Shown here one piece after another: positions 16,361-23,662 of a DNA stretch of 43,225 bases (position 1 is the stretch's first letter; each line of letters starts with the position of its first letter). Made by a program: the position numbers and the translations under genes. The stretch covers positions 1 to 43,225 of the forward strand of contig NZ_QSOP01000020.1 in assembly GCF_003436275.1 (NCBI RefSeq). The letters are read 5' to 3'. The DNA comes from Collinsella sp. TM09-10AT. Its GTDB lineage: Bacteria > Actinomycetota > Coriobacteriia > Coriobacteriales > Coriobacteriaceae. The notes under the pieces are model-generated. The model saw only the letters and a program-made list of their open reading frames with translations, was not told the DNA's origin and ran no database searches.

Positions 16361-16396
16361 AAAAAAGAGCCCGACAAGCAAACACTTGTCGGGCTC
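16361..16396. terminator. Bidirectional terminator between lacI and the isomerase gene
   Basis: GAGCCCGACAAG (16367-16378) pairs perfectly with CTTGTCGGGCTC (16385-16396). The minus strand has a TTTTTTG tail; the plus strand has TTCCC, weaker. Confidence 0.85.
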
Positions 16397-16437
16397 TTCC
16401 CTATCGTTTCAGCCGAAGTTAGAACAGCGGAACACAG

Positions 16438-17865
16438 CTAGCGGCAGACAACGTCCACGGGCACGTTCAGGATCTTGGCGACCTTGAGGATCGTGCCGGT
16501 CTGGCTGCCCAGGCAGGCTGCCATGTGGTGGGTCGGACCCGTCTCGTTCCAGCGGTCCATAAACTCACGGGCGCCGATCGAGAACTTCATGCGCATGTTG
16601 GTGTCACCGAAGGTAAAGATCGGGCCGTCGACGTTCTCGCCCTCGGCAACCACGAACTTGAAGTTGCCGTTACCGTCCTGCGTGATGCCCAGGAAGGTGA
16701 TGGTGCCGTGGCCGGGATAGAACTGGGTGAGGTAGCCGCCGCCGGTCTTGCCATGAAACACGGGGACGACCTTGAGCGTCGGCTTCTTGGCGGTCGAGAT
16801 ATCGGCATCGCCAGAGCCGGAGTGGCCGATGATGACGATGTCCTCGGGAAAGTCGATGGAGTACATCTCGGAAAGCTGGCCGGTGCCAGAGATGGTCTTG
16901 AGGATGCTCATGGCAATGGCGACCTTCATATCGCCCTCGACCGCGCAGCTCGTGCCCTGCTTGATGAGCATGGAGAACGCCGGGATGAGCATGGAGTCGA
17001 GCACGCCGGCCTGGCCCTTGGCATAGCCGTCGTAGTGGCTGGCGACCAGACCGATCTCCTCGTCCTTGACCCACTGCTCAAAGGCGACGACATACTTGGC
17101 CATCTCCTGGATGGGCTCGTCGGTGACCTTGGCGCCGCCCTCAACGTCGAAGGTGTCGAGAATCTCGGCAGCCCTGGCGTCCACAGCAGCCTGGTCGTCG
17201 ATGTTGTCGGCAATGGCCCACATCTTCTCCCAGTCAAACTGCTTGGTGTAGAGGCCCAGACGGTTGTAGAGGTTGGTCTTGTCGATGTAGAGGTCCATCA
17301 TGCCCGGGTACGGACGGCCGATCTGGGCGATGTTGGTGCGGCGCAGGCGACGACGCACCTGGGCGGCACGGCACCACTGCTCGAGCTGCTCGGTCACAGC
17401 CGGGTCGCCGCCCTCGACGACGCCGGTCACGACGGCGTGACGCTTGCCGGCGCGGTTAAGATCGGCCACGACCTCGCCGGGGGCGCCGCAGGCGTACAGA
17501 TCGCCCAGCCACGTGGGGATGTCGGTGTTGGCGTAGTCGGGCTGGGCCTTCTTCTGCACGTTGACCACGACGACGGGCACGTCCAGGTCGCGCACGACCG
17601 GCAGCACGTTGTAGCTCGTGGCATAGGTGAGCATCTGCAGGATAACCAGATCGACGTCCTCGGCGCGGAACTTGTCGCCGGCGACCTGGGCCTGCTCCTT
17701 GGTGGTCACCATACCGCCGTCGATAAGCTCGACAGTCGTGGGCAGCGTGGCCTTAAAGTCCTCGTACTGCTGCTCAAAATTGGGCACGAGCTGCGGGAAC
17801 TGTGGAAGATAGGCACCGAGGGCGATAGAGAAAACGCCAACCTTGGCCTTGGTGTTAACGAGCAT
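16438..17865 (-). CDS. L-fucose/L-arabinose isomerase-family protein in a rhamnose operon
   Basis: A 475-aa member of the AraA/FucI isomerase superfamily (metal-dependent aldose-ketose isomerases). Probable metal ligands are E310 in SCAVEGDMKVAIAM, an acidic residue near 333-342, H348 in IIGHSGSGD, and H446 or H447 in GPTHHMAACLG, which parallel the two Glu and two His ligands of AraA. It closes an operon with a rhamnulokinase and a rhamnulose-1-phosphate aldolase, so by position it should convert L-rhamnose (or a related 6-deoxy sugar) to the ketose; it is not a RhaA-type protein. The ATG at 17865 has GGAGG 6 nt upstream. Alternative: the true substrate is fucose or another deoxy sugar handled by the same kinase and aldolase. 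Confidence 0.82.
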   Translation of the reverse strand: MLVNTKAKVGVFSIALGAYLPQFPQLVPNFEQQYEDFKATLPTTVELIDGGMVTTKEQAQVAGDKFRAEDVDLVILQMLTYATSYNVLPVVRDLDVPVVVVNVQKKAQPDYANTDIPTWLGDLYACGAPGEVVADLNRAGKRHAVVTGVVEGGDPAVTEQLEQWCRAAQVRRRLRRTNIAQIGRPYPGMMDLYIDKTNLYNRLGLYTKQFDWEKMWAIADNIDDQAAVDARAAEILDTFDVEGGAKVTDEPIQEMAKYVVAFEQWVKDEEIGLVASHYDGYAKGQAGVLDSMLIPAFSMLIKQGTSCAVEGDMKVAIAMSILKTISGTGQLSEMYSIDFPEDIVIIGHSGSGDADISTAKKPTLKVVPVFHGKTGGGYLTQFYPGHGTITFLGITQDGNGNFKFVVAEGENVDGPIFTFGDTNMRMKFSIGAREFMDRWNETGPTHHMAACLGSQTGTILKVAKILNVPVDVVCR

Positions 17866-17991
17866 GATTTCCTCCCATGGGAAAAGTTGATGATTGCAAG
17901 CAAGCGGGCGCGGCTGTTATCAGATCAGCAGCGATATAACGGCGGTTTCCACGAGCTCCCCAGCAACCGGAACCGCCGTTTTTCCTACCTA

Positions 17992-18822
17992 CTAGTCAAC
18001 AAATGCCTCGTTGATCTTGATACCGAAGTCGCGGCAGGTGTCCTTGAGGCCCTTGTCGCTAATCTTGTTGAGGAAGTCGTCCGAACCACCGTTGGCAGCA
18101 CGCGCGGCCAGGTAGATCTCGGCGGCCTTCTCGACGGTGTGAGCCAGGCCAAAGGTCGTGTCAAAGTCGGGACCGGCGGCGAACAGGCCGTGGTGAGCCC
18201 AGACGATGGTGTCGTAGGTCTTCATGAGCTCGGAGCTCGCCTCGGCGATGGCCGGGCCACCCGGGACCATCCAGGGCACAACGCCCACACCGGTCGGGAA
18301 GACGACGACGCACTCGGTCATCATCTGCCACAGGATACGGGTGAAGGCACGGTCCTCCAGCGGCACCACGAAGGACATCTCGATGATGCCGGGGGTGTGA
18401 GCGTGGTAAATCACGCGGTCGGCGCCATCGGTACGGGCGGCGGCGACGCAGTGGTTCATGTAGTGGCTCTCGAACTCACTGGTCGGACGGGCGCCGTTGG
18501 CAAGGCCCCACACAATGCGGAAGGCGTCGCCGGTCTCGTTGATCTCGACGATGCCGATGTTGGCATACGGATCCTCCAGAACATTACGCATGTACTTGCC
18601 CGAGCCGCTGCTCACAAAGTACTGGCTGGCAAGATTCTCGCCGCGCACGCCCATCTTGACCCACTCGCGAGGCTCCTCAAAGAACGGCTTGGCCTCGGCG
18701 ACCTCATCGTCGGTCATACGGTAGGTGAGGTTGCCGCCGTTGCGCTCATGCCAGCCCTGCTTAAAGCCATCATCGCACAAGCGGCAGAAGCCCTTGATAA
18801 ACGCCAGATCTTCCATTGCCAT
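17992..18822 (-). CDS. rhaD: Rhamnulose-1-phosphate aldolase
   Basis: Class II zinc aldolase of the AraD/FucA/RhaD family that splits L-rhamnulose-1-phosphate to dihydroxyacetone phosphate and L-lactaldehyde; cytosolic. The 276 aa match RhaD (about 275) rather than the shorter fuculose aldolases. Zinc ligands are H140 and H142 in VIYHAHTPG and H211 in WAHHGLFA, almost the same numbers as E. coli RhaD. The catalytic-site region HERNGGNLTYR is at residues 25-35. The ATG at 18822 has AGGAG 7 nt upstream. It is the second gene of the operon, about 200 bp after rhaB. Confidence 0.92.
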   Translation of the reverse strand: MAMEDLAFIKGFCRLCDDGFKQGWHERNGGNLTYRMTDDEVAEAKPFFEEPREWVKMGVRGENLASQYFVSSGSGKYMRNVLEDPYANIGIVEINETGDAFRIVWGLANGARPTSEFESHYMNHCVAAARTDGADRVIYHAHTPGIIEMSFVVPLEDRAFTRILWQMMTECVVVFPTGVGVVPWMVPGGPAIAEASSELMKTYDTIVWAHHGLFAAGPDFDTTFGLAHTVEKAAEIYLAARAANGGSDDFLNKISDKGLKDTCRDFGIKINEAFVD

Positions 18823-19021
18823 TGTTTGTCTCCTCTCCGGGACCCGCAGGTCCAATTGAAAAACTTAGGTAAGCCGATTGACGGCGGCGCGGAGCATGGT
18901 TCGTGTAGGGCCTCCGCGCCGCATGTCATCGGAGAGAGCCGCTCGCGCCCGGCAGGAGTCGTTTGCCGCACGCGGGGCTGGGGGTAGGTGAAAGGTGAGT
19001 CGGGGCAGGCCCCGCCCTCGT
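18823..19021 (-). other. rhaB-rhaD intercistronic region with hairpins
   Basis: This 199-bp gap holds GCGGCGCGGAG (18884-18894) pairing with CTCCGCGCCGC (18912-18922), and a small CGGGG/CCCCG hairpin (19001-19005 with 19010-19014) just after the rhaB stop. No U-tract follows, so these look like RNA-stability or processing elements rather than terminators. No gene is seen. Confidence 0.5.
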
Positions 19022-20506
19022 TTAGGCCTGGGCGCCCTTGGGGTCGATGCGCTTGACATCGAAGGAGCGGGCAACGCAAGCGCGGGCATCGGCTAGGTCG
19101 GCAAAATCGCCGCCGGCGATCATCTGCACGATAAAGTTGCCGATGCAGGTGCCCTCGATGGGACCGGCGAACACGGGGAGCCCGCAGGTGTCGGCCGTCA
19201 TCTGGTTGAGGTAGTAATCCTGGCAGCCGCCACCCACGATGTTGATGCTCGTGTAGTCGTGGCCCGAAAGCTCACGCAGGCCCTCGATGGCCTTGGCATA
19301 CGAGCGGGACAGGCTGCAGTAGTTGGCGCGCATGATCTCGCCCACGGTGTGTGGGATCGGCTCGCCGCCCTCGGCGCAGGCCTGCTTGATCTCCTGGATC
19401 ATGGAATCGGGGGCCAGGAAACGGTCGTCGTCGACATCGACATACGCCTCGAAGGGCTCGGCCTCGCGACAGAGCGTACGGAGCTCGTCAAAGCCAACCT
19501 TATGATCCATGAGGGCCTTATGCGAGGTCTTGCCCTCGACATAGTCGACGCCGTTGATCTCGCGGCGGACGGACTGGTTCATCCACAGGCCCATGATGTT
19601 CTTGAGGAAACGGTAGCGCTTGAGGTATCCGCCCTCGTTGGTAAAGTTCTGCTTGCGGGCGAGCTCGTTGGTGATGGCGTGCTGGTTCTCAACGCCCAGC
19701 AGACTCCATGTGCCGCTCGAGACATAGACGGCGTTGTCATCCTTGGCGGGAACGGCCAGGAAGGCAGAGCCGGTGTCGTGCGTGGCAGGCAGCACAACGG
19801 TCGCAGAGTAGCCGATCTTCTCGGAGATGTCCGCCGTGAGCTCACCGAGCACAACGCCGGGCGTGGTCGGCTCCAGGAAGATGCCCTGGGGAATACCAAA
19901 ACGCGAAAGAATCTCGGTGTCCCACGTGCACTTCTCGGCATCGAGCATGCCAGTAGTGCTCGCGTTGGTGTACTCGTTGGCCTTAATGCCGGTCAGACGC
20001 CAGTTAAGATAGTCCGGAATCATCAGGAAGGTGCGAGCCGCCTCGAGCTGCTCGGGATGCTCGTTTTTAAGGGCGAGCAGCTGATAGAGCGTGTTGAAAG
20101 GCTGACGCTGAATGCCGGTACGGGCATAGACCTCGGCCGGATCCATAATTTGGTCGGCAACTTCGTAGATGCCGTCCGTGCGGGCATCGCGGTAGGCAAC
20201 CGTATCGCCGACGATCTTGTTGTGCTCGTCGAGCAGCACAAAATCAACGCCCCAGGTATCGATTCCAATGGTGACCGGGGCCTGTCCGGTCTGATCCTTA
20301 ACGGCGCGCAGGCCTGCGACAACATGGTCAAACAGAGCCTCAACGTCCCAGCAGTCGTGGCCGTCTACGCGCTTCTGCTCGTTATCGAAGCGGTAGACCT
20401 CCTGATAGGACATCTTGCCATCCTCGACCCAGCCAGCAAGAACGCGACCGCTCGAGGCACCGATATCGACCGCTGCGTAATGCTTGGACTCGATGCAACT
20501 CTCCAT
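19022..20506 (-). CDS. rhaB: Rhamnulokinase
   Basis: FGGY-family sugar kinase that phosphorylates L-rhamnulose at O1; cytosolic. At 494 aa it fits RhaB (489 in E. coli). The first phosphate motif AAVDIGASSGRVLAG is at residues 12-26. The acid region is GIDTWGVDFVLLD with the catalytic Asp. Also seen are YRDARTDG, LPATHDTGSAFLAVP, VSSGTWSLLGVE, and NIVGGGCQDYYLNQMTADTCGLPVFAGP near the C-terminus. The ATG at 20506 has AAAGGGGAGA upstream. It is first in the operon; two LacI-type palindromes sit in its promoter. No transporter gene accompanies the set. Confidence 0.94.
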   Translation of the reverse strand: MESCIESKHYAAVDIGASSGRVLAGWVEDGKMSYQEVYRFDNEQKRVDGHDCWDVEALFDHVVAGLRAVKDQTGQAPVTIGIDTWGVDFVLLDEHNKIVGDTVAYRDARTDGIYEVADQIMDPAEVYARTGIQRQPFNTLYQLLALKNEHPEQLEAARTFLMIPDYLNWRLTGIKANEYTNASTTGMLDAEKCTWDTEILSRFGIPQGIFLEPTTPGVVLGELTADISEKIGYSATVVLPATHDTGSAFLAVPAKDDNAVYVSSGTWSLLGVENQHAITNELARKQNFTNEGGYLKRYRFLKNIMGLWMNQSVRREINGVDYVEGKTSHKALMDHKVGFDELRTLCREAEPFEAYVDVDDDRFLAPDSMIQEIKQACAEGGEPIPHTVGEIMRANYCSLSRSYAKAIEGLRELSGHDYTSINIVGGGCQDYYLNQMTADTCGLPVFAGPIEGTCIGNFIVQMIAGGDFADLADARACVARSFDVKRIDPKGAQA

Positions 20507-20520
20507 GTGCTCTCCCCTTT

Positions 20521-20567
20521 TTGAAGCGATTCATTTATAATTTTCATTATTATTTGAACCGTTTCAA
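20521..20567. promoter_or_regulatory. Two LacI-type operators before rhaB
   Basis: TTGAAGCGATTCAT (20521-20534) and TTGAACCGTTTCAA (20554-20567) share the pattern TTGAA-N-CG-N-TTCA and are 33 bp apart, near three helical turns. They surround an AT-rich stretch (TTATAAAT on the minus strand) that is the likely -10. The arrangement suits repression by the LacI protein encoded at 15214-16326. Confidence 0.65.
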
Positions 20568-20652
20568 TTTCAATATGAGTCATTTTTAGTCCGGCGAGCG
20601 GTTGTTTTTAGTCGGTTAACGGTAGTTTTTGGGTTAAACCTCTTCCAAAGAG

Positions 20653-20693
20653 AAAGATGCGGCCAGCCGAGCTAAGCGGATGGCCGCATCTTT
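20653..20693 (-). terminator. Terminator after HAD gene 1
   Basis: AAAGATGCGGCCA (20653-20665) pairs perfectly with TGGCCGCATCTTT (20681-20693). On the minus strand it is followed by CTCTTTGG. Confidence 0.75.
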
Positions 20694-20725
20694 AAAATGC
20701 TATTGAAATGGCTCGGGTGCAAACG

Positions 20726-21376
20726 CTAGCGCACGGCCTTGACCGCCGCCGTCAGGTCGAACAGCGTATCGAGCACGACCTCGCAGCCATCCACCACGTC
20801 CTGCGGCAGCGGCACGATGTCGGGAACGGCAAAGACGTGGCAGCCGGCCGTGATGCCCGAGACGCAGCCGTTGCGGGAATCCTCGACCACGGCGCACTCC
20901 TCGGGGGCAAAGCCCGCGCGCTCGCAGGCGAGCAGATACATCTCGGGGTCGGGCTTGCCGTGCACGACGTCCTCGCCACACGTTACCGTTTCAAACTTGT
21001 CAAAAAGACCGACCATCTTAAGGTTGCGCTCGGCCGTAACGAGGCGCGACGACGTCGCTAGACCCACGTGATAGCCCGCAGCCAGCAGCTCGTCCAGGCA
21101 CTCGGCGGCGCCGGCCTTAAGCTCCAGCTCGGTCTTGACCATCTCGTCGCGAATCTCCTTGTGGCGATGATAGATCGCCACAGCGGTTTCTCTACTGCCG
21201 TAATGTGCCTCAAGGATGTCCATGACATCGGGCAGCGTACGACCGATAAACTGATGAATCAGCGTATCATCAATCGCGACACCCAGCTCAGCAGCGGGCG
21301 CTTTCCATGCCTTGATGCCCAGACGCTCGGTATCGACCAGCGTTCCGTCCATGTCAAAAATAACAGCCTTGATCAT
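20726..21376 (-). CDS. HAD-family sugar-phosphate phosphatase or phosphomutase, copy 1
   Basis: Haloacid dehalogenase-like hydrolase with a helical cap, 216 aa, of the beta-phosphoglucomutase/sugar-phosphatase type. Motif I is FDMDGTLVDTE (nucleophile D8, acid D10), motif II ATSSR near 108-111, motif III GKPDPEMY (K141) and motif IV EDSRNG. The cap spans about residues 16-85. The substrate is not readable; the position beside a deoxy-sugar operon may mean a sugar phosphate. The start at 21376 has GAGGGG 7 nt upstream. A second copy lies at 26665-27315: residues 140-215 are identical between them, while the cap is diverged. It is divergent from larE. Confidence 0.88.
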   Translation of the reverse strand: MIKAVIFDMDGTLVDTERLGIKAWKAPAAELGVAIDDTLIHQFIGRTLPDVMDILEAHYGSRETAVAIYHRHKEIRDEMVKTELELKAGAAECLDELLAAGYHVGLATSSRLVTAERNLKMVGLFDKFETVTCGEDVVHGKPDPEMYLLACERAGFAPEECAVVEDSRNGCVSGITAGCHVFAVPDIVPLPQDVVDGCEVVLDTLFDLTAAVKAVR

Positions 21377-21430
21377 ATCGGTCCCCTCACCGGATTGCAT
21401 TACTGCCACTCTACCGCACTTTACAAACTT

Positions 21431-21446
21431 GTATATAACGTATATA
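21431..21446. promoter_or_regulatory. HAD promoter region, AT-rich near-palindrome
   Basis: GTATATAACGTATATA lies about 55 bp upstream of HAD gene 1, inside a stretch conserved with the second copy (27378-27393). It provides TATA-like -10 sequence on the minus strand. The sharing shows that the promoter was duplicated with the gene. Confidence 0.45.
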
Positions 21447-21543
21447 GCATATTGCACTTTCGTTACATAGGTAGAAATCTTATGACAAGCAGCCCGGTAG
21501 GATTATAGTTTTCGACCGAGTACTCAATGGCAAGGATCGTTTC

Positions 21544-22422
21544 ATGTTTTCAGACACCACCGCACCTGCAGAGGAGCTTCAGGACAAACTCGCAGCGCTC
21601 GAGCAGCTGCTTTTGGCATATGGACGCGTCGCCATCGGCTTTTCCGGCGGCGTCGACAGCAGCTTTTTGGCTGCGGTCTGCGCCCGTATCATGCCTGCCG
21701 ACACGCTTCTCGTCCACCTCACCACGCCGCTCATCGGCACACCCGAGCAGGCTTCGTTTGAGCGGTCCGTTGACGGACAAACCGATGAGGGGCCGCATTT
21801 TAAGCTCCCCGTGCTCAATCTTTCGGTCGACCAGCTGCAACTTCCCCAGGTAGCCTGCAACGATGCTGACCGCTGCTACCACTGCAAGCGCGCCGGCTTC
21901 ACCGCCATCGTCAACCACGCCAAGTCGCTAGGCTTTCCCACCGTCATCGATGGCAGCAATGCAAGCGATCGCGGTGACTACCGCCCCGGCATGCGTGCGG
22001 CACAAGAGCTCGGTGTACGCTCACCCCTTATGGAGGTCGGCTTTACCAAGGACGAAGAGCGCGAGCTGCTGCGCGCATGGGGCTATCCCGTCTGGAACCT
22101 GCCGGCAGGCGCCTGCTTGGCCACGCGCATTCCCACGGGCGAGGAGCTTACGCGCGAGAAGGTCGATTTAATCCGCGCCTGCGAGGATTATCTGCACGAT
22201 CTTGACCTGGCGCAGGTCCGCGCACGCCTGGTCGGCGGCTGCATGCATATCGAAGCCGCCCCGGCAGATGTCGCCAAGATCGCCGCCCTCGGCGGTACCG
22301 TGGTCAACGACGAGGGAAAGACCCCGCTGCCCGCCGCCATCGAGTCCGCGCTGCGCAACCTAGGCTGCGGACACATCTCCCCCGAGGTCGCCCCCTACAT
22401 CCACGGCAACATGAACCTGTAG
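21544..22422 (+). CDS. larE: LarE-like ATP-dependent sacrificial sulfur transferase
   Basis: PP-loop protein of 292 aa. LarE donates sulfur from a cysteine to the pyridinium dicarboxylate precursor of the nickel-pincer nucleotide cofactor of lactate racemase. The PP-loop is FSGGVDSSFLA (residues 34-44). Family motifs CNDADRCYHCKRAGF, DGSNASDRGDYRPGMRAAQELGVRSPL and NLPAGACLATRIPTG are all present; the cysteine in ACLATR is at the position of the sulfur-donating Cys. The ATG at 21544 has AAGGA about 9 nt upstream. No larA, larB or larC is in this window, so the racemase genes must be elsewhere or the protein serves another sulfur-transfer job. Confidence 0.88.
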   Translation: MFSDTTAPAEELQDKLAALEQLLLAYGRVAIGFSGGVDSSFLAAVCARIMPADTLLVHLTTPLIGTPEQASFERSVDGQTDEGPHFKLPVLNLSVDQLQLPQVACNDADRCYHCKRAGFTAIVNHAKSLGFPTVIDGSNASDRGDYRPGMRAAQELGVRSPLMEVGFTKDEERELLRAWGYPVWNLPAGACLATRIPTGEELTREKVDLIRACEDYLHDLDLAQVRARLVGGCMHIEAAPADVAKIAALGGTVVNDEGKTPLPAAIESALRNLGCGHISPEVAPYIHGNMNL

Positions 22423-22427
22423 GTTGC

Positions 22428-22448
22428 GCCGTTTTACAAACGGCGCAA
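22428..22448 (+). repeat. Stop-proximal hairpin related to the GTTCCGCCGTTCTA motif
   Basis: GTTGCGCCGTTT (22426-22437) can pair with AAACGGCGCAAC (22441-22452) directly after the larE stop, followed by TGCTCG as in the related hairpin after the permease gene. It has no U-tract. Confidence 0.5.
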
Positions 22449-22499
22449 CTGCTCGGCGCTGCGCGGGCTCCGAGCACGGCAATCTGACGTTCAACTTCA

Positions 22500-22533
22500 C
22501 GGGCGCGACCAAAAGATCAGCGCCCGCTTTTTT
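22500..22533 (+). terminator. larE terminator
   Basis: CGGGCGC (22500-22506) pairs with GCGCCCG (22520-22526), followed by CTTTTTTC. Confidence 0.85.
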
Positions 22534-22599
22534 CACGTCACCTTACCGCGCCCGGAGCCCGCTCGCTCGCATATGCTCAACCTGGACTGCGTTAACCGA

Positions 22600-22650
22600 C
22601 CTGTCAATAAGGGACAGGTTTATTTTGGCAGGTCTTATCAGGGGAAACGC
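22600..22650 (+). repeat. 51-bp structured repeat, copy 3
   Basis: CCTGTCAATAAGGGACAGG...TTTTGGCAGG, then GGGGAAACGC. It lies between the convergent larE and nif3-like genes and abuts the latter's terminator, the same placement as copy 1. Confidence 0.85.
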
Positions 22651-22653
22651 AAA

Positions 22654-22687
22654 CAGGGCCGCGACGCCATGAAGTGTCGCGGCCCTG
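22654..22687 (-). terminator. Terminator of the BglG-PTS-NIF3 operon
   Basis: CAGGGCCGCGAC (22654-22665) pairs perfectly with GTCGCGGCCCTG (22676-22687). On the minus strand it is followed by TTTGCGTTT. Confidence 0.8.
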
Positions 22688-22693
22688 TTCTAT

Positions 22694-23548
22694 TTATGCC
22701 AGCACGTACTGATACGTATCTCCCATGGGGACAAAGGTAACCGGCAGACCTGCGCCAGCGTCCCCGAGCGCGGCGGGCAGCCATTTCGCCATATACTCCA
22801 TGCCCGGCTCCTCGCCATTAAAGTGACCCATATGGATGGCGCATTTTCCCTGACCGAGCATTGCGGCGTCGCGGATGTACTCGCTCACCGTAAAGTCGAT
22901 AAACTCCATGGTCAAAATGCAATCGATGCCTTCGGAGTCGATATGGGCAATCTCGTCGTTATCTCGCCCCATGATGTGCATTGGAATCTCGACATTGCGA
23001 ACGAGCGCGTCACCGTCGCCGATCAAGCGCGTTCCGTTTAATCCAAGCTTGTGTACGAGCGCCTGCGCAAGATCGCGGGCCGGCGTTGGCTCAATGCGGT
23101 ACCTCATGAATGTCTCGTCTACCGCGGAGACAAGCCAATCCATCTTGACCGCAAATCCGTAAAAGATGCCGTCGACCATCGAACCGTCCGAGGCGAGCGG
23201 CACACCAGAGTGGATATAGTCATGGCAACGCCAGACCGCGCCACCCCATTCGTCAAGCAAAGCGCACTTTGCCTCAAAGGTCTTGTTCCCCGCAACCACT
23301 TCACGGCGGTCTCCGTGGTTCCAGAACAGCGCCTCGTGAGGAACAATCAGGTTAGCGCCAAGCTCCTTGGCACGACGAATCACCTCCGCCGTAGCCCAAA
23401 TGCATGTAACGATTCCGGTACATTGCTGATCGATGTCGCCGTATAGCACCTGATCGCGCGTCGTCGCAAGCTCGATGGGCTTGCCGGTAAAAGCATCGAT
23501 GCCGCTGCAATAGTCCTGGATAGATTGAATTGCCTCGCTGATAAGCAT
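22694..23548 (-). CDS. NIF3/DUF34-family dinuclear-metal protein
   Basis: A 284-aa relative of the NIF3-like (DUF34) family, toroidal proteins that bind two metal ions and whose function is unsettled. Likely metal motifs are NLIVPHEALFWNHGDRRE near the N-terminus and IHMGHFNGEEPGMEYMAKWLP near the C-terminus, as expected for the His/Glu ligand pairs. The start MLISEAIQSIQDY at 23548 is preferred because AAGGGA is upstream (about 12-14 nt); further in-frame starts at 23572, 23596 and 23614 lack ribosome sites. It is the last gene after BglG and PTS EIIBC, so it may act on the imported sugar phosphate or a metabolite of it. A 9-bp stem (23578-23606) separates it from the EIIBC gene. Confidence 0.78.
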   Translation of the reverse strand: MLISEAIQSIQDYCSGIDAFTGKPIELATTRDQVLYGDIDQQCTGIVTCIWATAEVIRRAKELGANLIVPHEALFWNHGDRREVVAGNKTFEAKCALLDEWGGAVWRCHDYIHSGVPLASDGSMVDGIFYGFAVKMDWLVSAVDETFMRYRIEPTPARDLAQALVHKLGLNGTRLIGDGDALVRNVEIPMHIMGRDNDEIAHIDSEGIDCILTMEFIDFTVSEYIRDAAMLGQGKCAIHMGHFNGEEPGMEYMAKWLPAALGDAGAGLPVTFVPMGDTYQYVLA

Positions 23549-23577
23549 ATGTAACAACAATCCCTTCGACATAATAT

Positions 23578-23606
23578 GCAGGGCGGCAGCAAACATACCG
23601 CCCTGC
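23578..23606 (-). other. Intercistronic hairpin between PTS and NIF3 genes
   Basis: GCAGGGCGG (23578-23586) pairs perfectly with CCGCCCTGC (23598-23606). No long U-tract follows on the minus strand (GCATATT), so it may reduce readthrough to the NIF3 gene or protect the upstream message. Confidence 0.5.
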
Positions 23607-23662
23607 GAAATCATCTATAGAAGGCACTTTTTGAGCTGAACCACCTATATGCGACCGCTTTT

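Noticed and set aside
16525..18987. 820-codon open frame on the plus strand across the isomerase and aldolase genes
   Set aside because: Antisense to two well-supported genes; its product is Gly/Val/His-rich with no family features, as expected from complementing high-GC codons.
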